Assembly: GCA_003149555.1 (NCBI GenBank)
Contig: QCWE01000001.1
Location: forward strand, 708,546 to 772,545
Direction of reading: 5' to 3'
DNA: 64,000 nt
Origin: Candidatus Aquiluna sp. XM-24bin5
GTDB lineage: Bacteria; Actinomycetota; Actinomycetia; Actinomycetales; Microbacteriaceae
Shown one piece after another: positions 33,195 through 42,620 of this stretch; the first letter of the stretch is position 1, and each line of letters opens with the position of its first letter. The translations under genes and the position numbers were made by a program. Below the pieces are notes generated by a model. That model was not told the origin of the DNA and made no database searches. It saw only the letters and a list, made by a program, of their open reading frames with translations.

Positions 33195-33833
33195 ATGCGC
33201 GTAGTTTTCCAACAGGAGCTTTCCGAGGTTCAATCGAGGCTCGTCGAGCTCGCCGGTGGCGCAAAGACCATCATGCAGAAGGCCTCTGGAGCCTTTCTAA
33301 ACTCTGATGTCTCTTTAGCAGACGAGGCTCTTGCTCTTGCCGACAGCCACGAGGAGAAGGCCCTCGACCTGGACGAGCTCGTAATCAAGATTCTTGCCAC
33401 CCAGTCGCCAGTCGCTAAGGATTTGAGGATTGTGGTTTCAGCTCTGCGCATGAGCGCAAGCCTGGAGCGCATGGGATCTCTTGCCTCTCACATCGCGGCC
33501 ATTGCCCGCTACCGCTACCCGGGAACAGCAATTCCTGAGGCACTGCGCGGAACCTTTGAGGAAATGAGCAAGCTGGATGTCGAGCTAGCCGAAAAGGCAG
33601 TGGAGCTACTCAAGAACACCGACTTGGACCTCGCGAGAGAGATTCAGGCTCAGGACGAAGCGGTTGACCTTCTTCACCGAAGAGTCTTCGACACAGTACT
33701 GGCACCCGACTGGTCAGAGAATGCCATGTTCACAGTTGATGTGACTTTGGCCTCGCGCTACTTCGAGCGCTTCGCAGATCACGTCGTGGACATCAGCGCC
33801 AAGGTCAGCTTTTTGCAGACCGGCGAGTGGTAA
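33195..33833 (+). CDS. phoU: Phosphate signalling protein PhoU
   Basis: 212 aa, two tandem three-helix PhoU repeats (E/D-rich metal motifs such as ADSHEEKALDLDE and DEAVDLLHRRVFD). It links Pst transporter state to the sensor kinase and damps the phosphate response. ATG at 33195 with AAGGAG upstream; the longer frame from 33150 lacks family homology. Divergent from senX3. Confidence 0.94.
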   Translation: MRVVFQQELSEVQSRLVELAGGAKTIMQKASGAFLNSDVSLADEALALADSHEEKALDLDELVIKILATQSPVAKDLRIVVSALRMSASLERMGSLASHIAAIARYRYPGTAIPEALRGTFEEMSKLDVELAEKAVELLKNTDLDLAREIQAQDEAVDLLHRRVFDTVLAPDWSENAMFTVDVTLASRYFERFADHVVDISAKVSFLQTGEW

Positions 33834-33836
33834 AAG

Positions 33837-34580
33837 CTACTTCTTACCCTGGCTAGCAACCGCTGCAGCACCAGCGGCAGCTGCCTCCGGATCTAGATAC
33901 TCTCCACCCTTGACAATTGGCTTGAGATTCGCATCTAGCTTGTAGTGGAGCGGAATTCCGGTTGGTATGTTTAGCTCGGCGATCTCGTCATCGCCAATGT
34001 CGTCAAGGTGCTTCACAAGAGCCCTAAGCGAATTGCCGTGAGCCGTGATCAAAACTGTCTTCTCCGCTCTGAGCTCCTCCGAGATGTCGCTGTGCCAGTA
34101 GGGCAACATGCGAACCAGCACGTCCTTTAGGCACTCGGTTCTAGGAAGTGCGCTTCCAAGCCCCGCGTATCGCTCATCGCTCGCCTGCGAATACTCAGCG
34201 TCATCGGCAATCTCGGGTGGCGGGGTGTCATAGCTGCGCCTCCAGATTTGGAACTGCTCTGGACCAAACTTTTCAAGCGTCTCGGCCTTGTCTAGGCCCT
34301 GCAGGGCGCCGTAGTGGCGTTCGTTGAGTCTCCAGGAGCGCTTCGTGGGAATCCAGTTGCGGTCAATCTGGTCCAGTGCGATGTGGGCGGTGTTGATGGC
34401 CCGCTTCAGCACTGAAGTGAATAGTACGTCCGGCTTCAGGCCAGAAGAGCCGAGCAGCTCTCCCGCGCGCTTCGCCTCCTCTCGTCCCTGGTCGCTGAGG
34501 TCGACATCGACCCAACCGGTGAAGAGGTTCTTTTGGTTCCAGAGAGAGTTGCCGTGACGAAGAAGTACGAGATTGAACAT
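33837..34580 (-). CDS. gpmA: 2,3-bisphosphoglycerate-dependent phosphoglycerate mutase
   Basis: 247 aa glycolytic mutase interconverting 3- and 2-phosphoglycerate. Catalytic His in [39 protein letters not shown] and the second His in [10 protein letters not shown]. Start at ATG 34580 fits the family N-terminus; the longer frame overlaps ygfZ. It is the last gene of a leftward run beginning near 36250 and converges with phoU, stops 3 bp apart. Confidence 0.95.
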   Translation of the reverse strand: MFNLVLLRHGNSLWNQKNLFTGWVDVDLSDQGREEAKRAGELLGSSGLKPDVLFTSVLKRAINTAHIALDQIDRNWIPTKRSWRLNERHYGALQGLDKAETLEKFGPEQFQIWRRSYDTPPPEIADDAEYSQASDERYAGLGSALPRTECLKDVLVRMLPYWHSDISEELRAEKTVLITAHGNSLRALVKHLDDIGDDEIAELNIPTGIPLHYKLDANLKPIVKGGEYLDPEAAAAGAAAVASQGKK

Positions 34581-34590
34581 GTCAGAGAGC

Positions 34591-35550
34591 TTACTTGCCA
34601 GAGAGTTTGAAGGCTGATGGCCTCGGGAGATTTGCAGCCTTGCCGGCATCTGCCGGCACCAACACCTGCTGCGAGGCGGCATAGACACTTTCTCCCGAGT
34701 GAACCGAGAGATCCAGGTATGGCGTATTTCGGTTCAGCAGCACCAGCGCAATTGAGCCAAGTTCAAAATGCAGTGCGCCGGAAATGACCTTGCCGACTTT
34801 CTTGTCTTGGTAGTAGATCTCGTCATCTTTTCCACAATGAGCATCTCCGTGCTCGAGGTGCAAAATTGCAAGGCGCCTTGGCGGGTGCCCGAGGTTGTGT
34901 ACCTTGGCAACGCTCTCCTGTCCCCGGTAGCAACCCTTAGTCAGGTGCACTGCAGAGGCGAGCCAGTCAAACTCGTGAGGCAGTGATCTCTCGTCAACAT
35001 CAAGTATCTCTGGCCTGCCGGCTGCTATCCGAAGAGCTTGATAGGCCATCAGTCCAGCTTCCTCAAGTGCCGGAGGCTCATCAGCAATAATCTCTCGATA
35101 GGGAAAATCTGCGCGAGTATCTGCGTAACTAACAGAGCTCTTCGGCTCGAAAGAAAAACCATCCACCCAGACTGTGCCCGCAGCCTCAGAAAAGACTCCG
35201 AAGACCTTTAGCTCGGTTTCTGCAACCTCAACCTTTGCTCGGAAACGCATCTTGCTCAGCCAATCAACGAGTCCAGCCGAGCGTTCCCTGTTGGTTATTA
35301 CCAGCAGCTTGTCACCTGCGTTGATGACCTTGAGCTGGTGCTCAATGTGGCCTTGGGGGTTCAAGAGCAGTGCCTCGGTGCTGGCGGCCTCAGCGAGGTT
35401 CATAATGTCTTGCGACACAAGTGCATGGAGCCAGCTCGCTCGCTCCTCGCCAGCAATAGATAGCACCACCTCATCGGTGCGCTCGACAAAAGCTTCGCCC
35501 GCTAGAAGCCTCCGTTGCTCCAGAAGCGGATTGCCAAAGTGCTCAGGCAT
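34591..35550 (-). CDS. ygfZ: Folate-binding protein YgfZ, iron-sulfur/tRNA-modification factor
   Basis: 319 aa GcvT-like protein. The family signature KGCYRGQES is present with its Cys, plus VSQDIMNL and the C-terminal beta region. Relatives help iron-sulfur enzymes such as MiaB with folate. ATG at 35550 overlaps the end of the upstream nitrobindin-like gene by 8 bases; the longer frame to 35709 has no homology. Confidence 0.9.
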   Translation of the reverse strand: MPEHFGNPLLEQRRLLAGEAFVERTDEVVLSIAGEERASWLHALVSQDIMNLAEAASTEALLLNPQGHIEHQLKVINAGDKLLVITNRERSAGLVDWLSKMRFRAKVEVAETELKVFGVFSEAAGTVWVDGFSFEPKSSVSYADTRADFPYREIIADEPPALEEAGLMAYQALRIAAGRPEILDVDERSLPHEFDWLASAVHLTKGCYRGQESVAKVHNLGHPPRRLAILHLEHGDAHCGKDDEIYYQDKKVGKVISGALHFELGSIALVLLNRNTPYLDLSVHSGESVYAASQQVLVPADAGKAANLPRPSAFKLSGK

Positions 35551-36139
35551 CGACTCTTTCCAGCCTTGCTGAGGCATGAGACTTGAGCGGGCTGCCAAGC
35601 GCCGCCATGTCCCAGGCCCAGAGCAGCGCCCCATCAACCAGTCCAAGCATGCGGTGAGCGGAGGAATACTCCTTTGCGTTTGGTGAGCGGAGCACGGCAT
35701 CGGTTGCAATATCTACCCTCGCGCCTTTGATTTGGCCGAAGTAGAGCTCCGCAACACCTCCCGGGTGGATAATCAGGGCCTCAATGTCGAAACCACCTGA
35801 CTTGTTTCGCCAGAGCTCTAGATCTTCGCGCACGGTTATGGCGCTCTCTCCGGTTGCAGGTAGGAGGCCTGGTCCGGCATCAGACTCATTCGAGGGTCTC
35901 GAGATCATCCAGTAGCCGCGCTCTGATGAAATCTCCTTGCCGGACTCATCTCTAACTACAGCCGAATACTCGAGCCTACCGGTGGTGAGAGGGGTGAAAC
36001 TCAGCTCCTGAAAAAACTCAATCTCTTTTGGCTCGGCCTCGCCAACAGGGTAGGAAACTACGCCCGAACCCTTCCAAGAGCCGATGAGAAAGGCAAATGG
36101 AGTTAGCTCGATTGGGAGATCATCCGGAAGGACGAACAA
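35543..36139 (-). CDS. Nitrobindin/FABP-like beta-barrel protein
   Basis: 198 aa, the heme-nitrobindin (DUF1794) type. LIGSWKGSGVVSYP near the N-terminus is the GxWxGxG motif; a His-containing C-terminal strand is seen at SSAHRMLG. Orthologs bind heme and may handle peroxynitrite or NO. I take the TTG at 36139 as the start: it lies one base after the stop of the 36-residue upstream ORF, with AAGGGG upstream. The longer frame to 36199 runs through that ORF. Confidence 0.86.
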   Translation of the reverse strand: MFVLPDDLPIELTPFAFLIGSWKGSGVVSYPVGEAEPKEIEFFQELSFTPLTTGRLEYSAVVRDESGKEISSERGYWMISRPSNESDAGPGLLPATGESAITVREDLELWRNKSGGFDIEALIIHPGGVAELYFGQIKGARVDIATDAVLRSPNAKEYSSAHRMLGLVDGALLWAWDMAALGSPLKSHASARLERVDA

Positions 36140-36140
36140 A

Positions 36141-36251
36141 CTAGCGCTGCCCCTTGAAGAGTTTGTAAAGAACAAGTGCCGAAATACCGGCAATCGCAAT
36201 AGCGGCGAGGATCAGAAGCCCGGTAAAGACAAGTTCAATTGCAAGCAGCAT
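36141..36251 (-). CDS. 36-residue single-helix membrane peptide
   Basis: Short ORF: MLLAIELVFTGLLILAAI then AIAGISALVLYKLFKGQR. One hydrophobic helix and a basic C-terminus, typical of small regulatory membrane peptides. Its stop is one base before the TTG of the nitrobindin-like gene, so the two are probably translationally coupled. No strong ribosome binding site. Family unknown. Confidence 0.5.
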   Translation of the reverse strand: MLLAIELVFTGLLILAAIAIAGISALVLYKLFKGQR

Positions 36252-36260
36252 GGGGCAATT

Positions 36261-36557
36261 CTAACTTGCCAGAGTTGCGATGGTGAAAAGCCCGAGGATA
36301 AGCAGGGTTCCCGCCGACACATAGACCTGTTGCCTCACGGTGTTTTTACTCTTCGACGATATCAAGTGCTCGAGGCTCACCAGGGCAATTGAGGCGGCGG
36401 CGATGGCGCTGAAGGCCGTGTAGCGGGAGTCGCCAGAAAGAAAGACCATTGAGAGCGCTGCTCCAAAGATGACTAAAACCCAGATAGTCACTATCTGAAA
36501 CCACTGCCTGCTCACACCAAGCACTCTAGCCAACAGGCAGGTAAAGCTGGGTATCAT
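36261..36557 (-). CDS. Small three-helix membrane protein
   Basis: 98 aa with predicted helices at ~20-40, 45-65 and 78-96 (IWVLVIFGAALSMVF, AFSAIAAASIALVSL, SAGTLLILGLFTIATLA). No recognised domain. Start could be ATG 36557 or a GTG at 36524 or 36515. It is divergent from glnR and 9 bp upstream of the 36-residue peptide, so it may be the first gene of the leftward run to gpmA. Confidence 0.6.
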   Translation of the reverse strand: MIPSFTCLLARVLGVSRQWFQIVTIWVLVIFGAALSMVFLSGDSRYTAFSAIAAASIALVSLEHLISSKSKNTVRQQVYVSAGTLLILGLFTIATLAS

Positions 36558-36580
36558 TTGCTAAGGCGGGAGGCAGTTCT

Positions 36581-37240
36581 ATGGCAAACATTCTCTGCAT
36601 CTCCCCCACGCCTGAAAACCCCCTGCCACCCCTAGAGGTGCTGGGCCACACCATTCACTTAGTTGACTTCGAACCGCAGTCCCTTGCGACCGCCCCAAGG
36701 CACGACATCGCAGTCCTGGACTGCCGGAACAACCTGGTGGCAGCCAAGGCTGTGACGAGAATCATCGGAGCTGCCGGCTGGCAAAAGCCGATGTTGATGG
36801 TGGTGACCGAGTCTGGCTTGCCGGCTGTGAGCCCGGAATGGCAAGCGAGTGACTTCATTCTCGATGGCGCATCCCTCGGAGAGGTCGATGCGAGGATTCG
36901 AATGCTGCTCGACAGCAAACCAAAGGCACAGGTCATTGATAACTCAACTGGACTCGTTATTGATCTGGGTACTTTTACGGCAAAGATCAATGGCCGCGCG
37001 TTGGATCTAACCTTCAAAGAGTTTGAGCTCTTGAGGTATCTCAACGACAACCCCTCACAGGTCTTCTCCAGAGAGCAGCTGCTCAGCGAAGTCTGGGGCT
37101 ATGACTACTTTGGTGGTACAAGAACCGTCGATGTACACATCAGGCGCCTCAGAGCAAAACTCGGCGAGCACGAGGGTCTCATTGGCACCGTGCGAAACGT
37201 CGGCTACCGGCTTGACCCAAGCGGCAGTTCAACGGATTAA
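36581..37240 (+). CDS. glnR: GlnR-family orphan response regulator
   Basis: 219 aa. The N-terminal receiver-like domain is atypical, lacking the acidic pair and conserved Lys of true receivers, but keeps the region HDIAVLDCRNNL and LMVVTESGLPAV, as in Streptomyces GlnR. The winged helix is nearly that of GlnR: LDLTFKEFELLRYL, EVWGYDYFGGTRTVDVHIR, LIGTVRNVGYRL. GlnR controls nitrogen assimilation genes in actinobacteria and cross-talks with phosphate control. Ribosome binding site GGGAGG. ppk starts 42 bp downstream. Confidence 0.9.
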   Translation: MANILCISPTPENPLPPLEVLGHTIHLVDFEPQSLATAPRHDIAVLDCRNNLVAAKAVTRIIGAAGWQKPMLMVVTESGLPAVSPEWQASDFILDGASLGEVDARIRMLLDSKPKAQVIDNSTGLVIDLGTFTAKINGRALDLTFKEFELLRYLNDNPSQVFSREQLLSEVWGYDYFGGTRTVDVHIRRLRAKLGEHEGLIGTVRNVGYRLDPSGSSTD

Positions 37241-37242
37241 CT

Positions 37243-37260
37243 GTTTATTGCTCGTTCACC
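37243..37260 (+). promoter_or_regulatory. PHO-box-like direct repeat before ppk
   Basis: GTTTATT (37243-37249) and GTTCACC (37254-37260) 11 bp apart. GTTCACC is the exact core repeat of actinobacterial PHO boxes. 22 bp before the ppk ATG. Confidence 0.55.
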
Positions 37261-37282
37261 AATAAGTGCAAAGATATCCCCT

Positions 37283-39394
37283 ATGTCAGAAGAGACCACG
37301 GCCATTTTCATTCCTCCAAGTGAGCATGAATTACCGGCCGACCGCTTCTTAGAGCGCGAGCTCAGCTGGCTAGATTTCAACCAGCGAGTGCTCGAGCTTG
37401 CAGAAGACGAGAGCATCCCGCTTCTCGAGCGCGTTAACTACCTCTCGATCTTTGCCTCGAATCTGGATGAGTTCTTCATGGTTCGCGTGGCCTCGCTCAA
37501 GCGCAGGATTGCAACCGGCATTGCGGTGCCCTCACCGTCGGGGCTAAGTCCGCAAGAGGTGCTTCAGCAGATTGCGGATCGCACCAGGGAACTCCAGACC
37601 CGTCACGCAGAACTCTTTGCCGGCAAGGTCTCTAAGGAGCTTGCGCAGCACGACATTCAAATAGTTCACTGGTCGACTCTTACCGCTGAGGAGCAGCAGG
37701 AGCTCCACTCATACTTCACATCGCAGGTTTTTCCTGTCTTGACTCCGCTAGCGGTCGACCCGGCACACCCCTTCCCCTACATATCAGGTCTTTCGCTAAA
37801 CCTTGCGGTGGTGCTTCGCAACCCGAAAACTCAGGCGGAGCACTTTGCGAGAGTAAAGGTTCCTCCGCTTTTGCCAAGGTTCGTCGTTGTCCCAGGATCA
37901 GCGTCAAGGTACGTGCCGCTAGAAGATGTGATGGGCGAGTTCATAGGCGAGCTTTTTCCAGGCATGGAGGTCCTCAAGCACCACACCTTTAGGGTGACCA
38001 GAAATGAAGACTTAGAGGTCGACGAGGACGAAGGTGAAAACCTGCTGGTCCAGCTGGAGAAAGAGCTCCTTCGCAGACGCTTTGGTCCTCCTGTGAGGCT
38101 TGAGGTTGCAGAGGATATTGACCCTCAAGTGCTCTCGCTGTTGCAGCGTGAGCTCGACATGAACGAGCAGGATGTTTTCCCGCTTCCAGAGCCACTGGAC
38201 CTAAAGAGCCTGAGCGCCTTCGCCTTCTTGCCAATTCCAGAGCTTCACTTTGACAAACATCAAATAACGACCAACCGCTACCTCGAAGCCGACGAGGACG
38301 AGGCGGCAGACATCTTTGCCTCCCTTCGTGAGCGGGAGGTATTGGTCCACCACCCCTACGAGTCTTTTGCCACGAGCGTGCAGGCGTTTCTGGAGCAGGC
38401 GGCCGATGACCCTCAGGTTTTGGCAATCAAGCAGACGCTATATCGAACCTCAGGTGACTCCCCGATCGTTGACGCCCTAATCGATGCCGCAGCAGCCGGC
38501 AAGCAGGTGCTGGCCCTGGTTGAGATCAAGGCAAGGTTCGATGAGCAGAACAACATTGGCTGGGCCAGAAAGTTAGAGAGTGCCGGTGTGCACGTGGTCT
38601 ACGGATTGGTGGGCCTAAAGACCCACTGCAAGCTCTCGCTGGTGATTCGCCAGGAGGGTGACCAGCTACGCCGCTACTGCCACGTTGGCACCGGAAACTA
38701 CAACCCAAAAACTGCAAGGTATTACGAGGACCTTGGGCTCCTCACTGCACGCCCTCAGGTTGGAGAGGATCTGACTCAGCTCTTTAACCTGCTCTCAGGT
38801 TATGCAAGCGAGCCGACCTACAAATCCCTCCTCACCTCCCCAGTTGGAGTGAGGGAGGGCCTCACCATGCGCATCAGGCGAGAGGCACAACTGTTTAGTG
38901 AGGGAAAGCCGGCTCGCATTGCCCTCAAACTGAACTCCCTGGTTGACGAGCAAATCATTGATGAGCTGTACCTGGCCGCGAAGTCGGGCGTGCCCATCGA
39001 CATCCTGGTAAGGGGTATGTGTGCTCTAAAGCCAGGCGTTCCAGGTCTGAGTGAAAGCATTCGAGTGCACTCGGTGCTAGGGCGCTACCTCGAGCACTCA
39101 CGGATCTTCTACTTCGAAAACGACGGGGACCCGGATGTCTTCATTGGCTCTGCCGACATGATGCATCGCAACCTGGACAGGCGAGTCGAGACTCTGGTGA
39201 AACTTGTACAGACCGACCACATCAAAGACCTCAAGGACATCCTCGACCTTGGAATGAGCGAGCAGGTCGCAACTTGGGTCCTAGGACCCAAGGGCGATTG
39301 GCACCGCAGGTCCACGAATGACGAGGGCAACCACCTACCCGACATGCAGGATGAGCTGATGCAGCTAACGCTCAACAAAAAGAGGATTCGTTAG
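37283..39394 (+). CDS. ppk1: Polyphosphate kinase
   Basis: 703 aa PPK1, reversible synthesis of inorganic polyphosphate from ATP. Family motifs: [19 protein letters not shown] at the N-terminus, [15 protein letters not shown], the autophosphorylated His in [20 protein letters not shown], and [20 protein letters not shown] with the second active-site His. Full length. The mutT1 GTG overlaps its TAG by one base. The PHO-box-like repeat upstream suggests induction under phosphate limitation. Confidence 0.97.
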   Translation: MSEETTAIFIPPSEHELPADRFLERELSWLDFNQRVLELAEDESIPLLERVNYLSIFASNLDEFFMVRVASLKRRIATGIAVPSPSGLSPQEVLQQIADRTRELQTRHAELFAGKVSKELAQHDIQIVHWSTLTAEEQQELHSYFTSQVFPVLTPLAVDPAHPFPYISGLSLNLAVVLRNPKTQAEHFARVKVPPLLPRFVVVPGSASRYVPLEDVMGEFIGELFPGMEVLKHHTFRVTRNEDLEVDEDEGENLLVQLEKELLRRRFGPPVRLEVAEDIDPQVLSLLQRELDMNEQDVFPLPEPLDLKSLSAFAFLPIPELHFDKHQITTNRYLEADEDEAADIFASLREREVLVHHPYESFATSVQAFLEQAADDPQVLAIKQTLYRTSGDSPIVDALIDAAAAGKQVLALVEIKARFDEQNNIGWARKLESAGVHVVYGLVGLKTHCKLSLVIRQEGDQLRRYCHVGTGNYNPKTARYYEDLGLLTARPQVGEDLTQLFNLLSGYASEPTYKSLLTSPVGVREGLTMRIRREAQLFSEGKPARIALKLNSLVDEQIIDELYLAAKSGVPIDILVRGMCALKPGVPGLSESIRVHSVLGRYLEHSRIFYFENDGDPDVFIGSADMMHRNLDRRVETLVKLVQTDHIKDLKDILDLGMSEQVATWVLGPKGDWHRRSTNDEGNHLPDMQDELMQLTLNKKRIR

Positions 39395-40326
39395 TGACCG
39401 TCCACGCAGCGGGTGTAGTTTGCTGGCGCGAAGCAGGTAGCGACATCGAGATTCTCCTGGTTCATCGCGAGCAATACGACGACTGGGGTTTTGCCAAGGG
39501 GAAACAGGACAAGGGAGAGCTGCTGCAGGAAACTGCGGTCCGAGAGGTCGAAGAAGAAGCGGGCATCAGAGTTCGCCTGGGTCGAAAGCTCGATGTCATT
39601 CACTACAAAGTCGGCAAAGGCGAGGACAAGTACGTCAGCTATTGGGCAAGCAAGGTGCCGCATAAGGTCTACTCAAAGTCTCGTTTCAAGCCGAACAAAG
39701 AAATCGCACGGGTTGAATGGCATCCCGTTGAGACCGCCATGCGGATGCTCAGTTACGGCCACGATAGAGAAGTCCTCGAGAAGCTAATTGAATTTCATAA
39801 GCTCGGCCAGCTCGAAACCAGGTCGCTAATTGTGCTTCGCCATGCAAAGGCCACACCTCGAAGTGACTGGACAGACGGCGAGGCAACTAGGCCATTGCTA
39901 CCAGAGGGTGAAGTACAGGCAAAGCGCTTAGTAAAGCTCCTCAAGAGCTACGGACCAAAACGGCTTGTTACTTCGCCGTGGCGCAGATGTCTAGACACGG
40001 TCAAGCCCTACTCGAAGAGTTGCAAGCGAAAGCTTGTGAAGCGCTCGCAGATCACAGAGTTCAAAAGCAAAAAGAATCCCAAGCAGGCAAGGCAACTTGT
40101 TGAGGACGTCTTCAAGGACACTAAGAATGCTCTCGTCTGCACGCACCGTCCCGCTCTGCCGGAAGTCCTTGAAGCTGTGTCGCAGCATGCCACAGGCGAG
40201 ATGGCCGAACCGATTCGACAGGCTGCTGCTCTAGCCCCCTCAGACTTCTTGGTGGTGCGATTGAGCATGGCCAGTAAGCCAAAGGTTCTGGACTACGAGA
40301 TGGTCAGCCTCAGCGAAGCAAAGTAA
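39394..40326 (+). CDS. mutT1: MutT1-like Nudix hydrolase fused to histidine phosphatase
   Basis: 310 aa. N-terminal Nudix domain (~1-145) with the box GFAKGKQDKGE then REVEEEAGI; C-terminal histidine-phosphatase domain beginning VLRHAKATPRSDW, with CTHRPALPEVL later. In mycobacteria this architecture removes 8-oxo-dGTP and diadenosine polyphosphates. Starts inside the ppk stop codon (TAGTG), so coupled to ppk; the ppk-mutT1-pst order ties it to phosphate metabolism. Confidence 0.92.
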   Translation: MTVHAAGVVCWREAGSDIEILLVHREQYDDWGFAKGKQDKGELLQETAVREVEEEAGIRVRLGRKLDVIHYKVGKGEDKYVSYWASKVPHKVYSKSRFKPNKEIARVEWHPVETAMRMLSYGHDREVLEKLIEFHKLGQLETRSLIVLRHAKATPRSDWTDGEATRPLLPEGEVQAKRLVKLLKSYGPKRLVTSPWRRCLDTVKPYSKSCKRKLVKRSQITEFKSKKNPKQARQLVEDVFKDTKNALVCTHRPALPEVLEAVSQHATGEMAEPIRQAAALAPSDFLVVRLSMASKPKVLDYEMVSLSEAK

Positions 40327-40338
40327 AAACTCATATTT

Positions 40339-40366
40339 GTTTTCCATTTGTTTACCCAATTAATAC
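40339..40366 (+). promoter_or_regulatory. PHO-box-like repeat and -10 of the pst operon
   Basis: GTTTTCC (40339-40345) and GTTTACC (40350-40356) 11 bp apart, followed directly by TAATAC (40361-40366) as a -10. The box occupies the -35 position, as expected for an activator-dependent promoter; the leader to the TTG start is about 75 bases. Confidence 0.55.
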
Positions 40367-40446
40367 TGGGCTTTCAATCAACCTAAACAGACTTGCGACC
40401 GAGGCAGGCCCGCTGTCTTCCAAACAAAGTCTCAAGGAGAATCAAC

Positions 40447-41592
40447 TTGAAGAAAAAGCTACTTTCGCTTGCCGCAATCACTTCGGCATCCGCGCTAGTG
40501 CTTGCTGGTTGCGCAACCAACGAAGCCGACCCAGCAGCTACCGTTACCGTTACCGAGTCTGCAGGTGGATCGACCACCGAGGAGTCAGCGGTTGTACTAG
40601 AGGGAACCCTTGACGGTTCCGGTGCTTCCTCAATGGCCGCTGGCCAGGAGGCATGGGTTGCAGGCTTCCAGCAGCTGAACCCGGGAGTGACTGTCAACTA
40701 CAACCCAACCGGTTCTGGAACTGGTCGTGACCAGTTCGAGCAGGGTCTTACCTTCTTCACCGGTTCGGACTCAGCTCTGAAGGATGAGGAGATCGCAACT
40801 CCACACCCAAACTGCTCCCCTGCTGACGGCCCAATGTTCGAGTTCCCAATCTGGATCTCGCCAATCGCCATCATCTTCAACCTCGACGGCATCAAGTCTC
40901 TCAACATGACTCCTGACACCGTTGCACAAATCTTCACTGGCGAGATCACCAACTGGAGTGACTCCAGAATCGCTGCTGACAACCCAGGTGTTGACCTGCC
41001 AGATCTAGCTATCACCGCAGTTCACCGCTCTGACGAGTCAGGAACCACCGGAAACTTCACCGACACCATGGCAAAGGCTGCGCCTAACACCTGGTTGCTG
41101 AACGGTGAGAACGCCGGTGACTTCGAAGAGTGGCCAGCTGAGTGGGGCGGCGAGGGCGGCCAGGGTACCTCTGGTGTTATCGCTGCTATTGCTGCCGGTA
41201 ACGGAACCATTGGTTACGCTGACGCATCCCGCGCAGGTGACTTCGGCACCGTAGCCTTCGGTGTAGGCGACGAGTTCGTCCCTTACTCCGCTGAGGCTGC
41301 TGCAAAGATCGTGGACGTTTCGCCTCTGAAGTCTGGACGCCCAGACACCATGCTGACCTACGACCTAGACCGCGACACCACTGAGTCAGGCGTTTACCCA
41401 GTAGTTCTAATCTCCTACCTACAGGGCTGCATGGACTACGCAGACGACGCAAAGGCTGAGCTTGTCAAGGCCTACGCCTCCTACATGCTCTCAGCTGAGG
41501 GTCAGGAGTACGCAGCTGCAGCTGCAGGTAACGCACCGATCTCCGACGAGCTTCGCAGGAAGGCACAGGCGATCATCGACCAGGTGAAGTAA
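40447..41592 (+). CDS. pstS: Phosphate-binding lipoprotein PstS
   Basis: 381 aa high-affinity phosphate-binding component. Lipoprotein signal KKKLLSLAAITSASALVLAG with lipobox LAGC. Phosphate-site motifs include LDGSGASSMA, AVHRSDESGTTGNFTDTM and GGQGTSGVIAAI. TTG at 40447 with AAGGAG 7 bases upstream; the frame's earlier start at 40393 is not needed. The large hairpin after its stop probably makes pstS more abundant than pstCAB. Confidence 0.96.
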   Translation: MKKKLLSLAAITSASALVLAGCATNEADPAATVTVTESAGGSTTEESAVVLEGTLDGSGASSMAAGQEAWVAGFQQLNPGVTVNYNPTGSGTGRDQFEQGLTFFTGSDSALKDEEIATPHPNCSPADGPMFEFPIWISPIAIIFNLDGIKSLNMTPDTVAQIFTGEITNWSDSRIAADNPGVDLPDLAITAVHRSDESGTTGNFTDTMAKAAPNTWLLNGENAGDFEEWPAEWGGEGGQGTSGVIAAIAAGNGTIGYADASRAGDFGTVAFGVGDEFVPYSAEAAAKIVDVSPLKSGRPDTMLTYDLDRDTTESGVYPVVLISYLQGCMDYADDAKAELVKAYASYMLSAEGQEYAAAAAGNAPISDELRRKAQAIIDQVK

Positions 41593-41610
41593 ACATCTGG
41601 AAAACTAATT

Positions 41611-41650
41611 AGATTGGCCCGGGCTCGGCCACCCGAGCTCGGGCTAATCT
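41611..41650 (+). terminator. Long hairpin between pstS and pstC
   Basis: 18-bp stem (41611-41628 with 41633-41650; two G-U pairs on the RNA) and 4-base loop, followed by ATTTCCC, not a real T-run. Likely a partial terminator or 3'-end stabiliser that favours pstS over the downstream genes. Confidence 0.6.
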
Positions 41651-41684
41651 ATTTCCCAACTCAAGCAACCGGCCGGGAGTTCTA

Positions 41685-42620
41685 GTGAGCGAACAAAGCA
41701 TCAAAGGGAAAGGCAAGGTCCGCCTAGGTGACCTGGTTTTCTCTAGGGCCGCCACATTCGCAGGAGCAGGCATTCTGGCCATCCTCGCTGCCGTTGCAGT
41801 CTTTCTCTTTATTCAGGCGCTACCTGCTCTCAGTCCGAATGCAGACTTCGACGGGAAAGCAGAGGATCCCCTCAGCTATGTTGCGCCCTACATCTTTGGA
41901 ACCCTCTACGGTTCAGTTATAGCCCTCCTCATCGCGACCCCACTGGCGGTCGGAATCGCCCTATACATTTCTCACTTCGCGAGCCGCAGGTTCTCACAAG
42001 TGTTGGGCTACGTCATGGACCTACTCGCTGCCATCCCGTCGGTGGTTTATGGCTTATGGGGCATCTTGGTGCTAGCGCCATTTTTGAACCCCACCTACGT
42101 TTGGCTCAACGAGAACTTCGGTTGGATACCACTCTTCGAGGGGCAAGTTTCGGCGACCGGTAGAACCATGCTCACTGTTGGCATCGTTCTCGCCATCATG
42201 GTGCTGCCGATCATGGCGGCTCTAATCCGTGAGGTCTTCTTGCAAACCCCAAGACTTCACGAGGAGGCTGCTCTGGCGCTGGGTGCCACAAGGTGGGAAA
42301 TGATCAAGATGGCCGTTATTCCTTTCGGTAGGCCAGGAATCATTTCTTCCATGATGCTCGGTCTTGGTAGGGCACTTGGCGAGACCATGGCCGTTGCACT
42401 TGTTCTCTCTCCAGCTTCGATTATCAACTTCGCACTGCTCACCTCACAGAACTCAAACACAATTGCAGCGAACATCGCGCTCGACTTCCCAGAGTCAGGA
42501 GGAGATCACAGATCCCTGTTGATAGCGACGGGTTTGATGCTGTTTTTCATCACCATGGTGATTAACCTCTTCGCGCGCTACATCATCAGCCGCCGAGCGG
42601 AATTCTCAGGAGCCAACTAA
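41685..42620 (+). CDS. pstC: Phosphate ABC transporter permease PstC
   Basis: 311 aa with six predicted membrane helices. Permease loop GEVSATGRTMLT is followed by the EAA-like coupling motif HEEAALALGATRWEMIK. GTG start at 41685 with GGGAG upstream. Its stop overlaps the pstA ATG by one base (TAATG). Confidence 0.95.
   Translation: MSEQSIKGKGKVRLGDLVFSRAATFAGAGILAILAAVAVFLFIQALPALSPNADFDGKAEDPLSYVAPYIFGTLYGSVIALLIATPLAVGIALYISHFASRRFSQVLGYVMDLLAAIPSVVYGLWGILVLAPFLNPTYVWLNENFGWIPLFEGQVSATGRTMLTVGIVLAIMVLPIMAALIREVFLQTPRLHEEAALALGATRWEMIKMAVIPFGRPGIISSMMLGLGRALGETMAVALVLSPASIINFALLTSQNSNTIAANIALDFPESGGDHRSLLIATGLMLFFITMVINLFARYIISRRAEFSGAN

Noticed and set aside
37989..38426. 145-aa minus-strand ORF
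   Set aside because: Antisense to ppk; proline/arginine-rich composition typical of a shadow frame.
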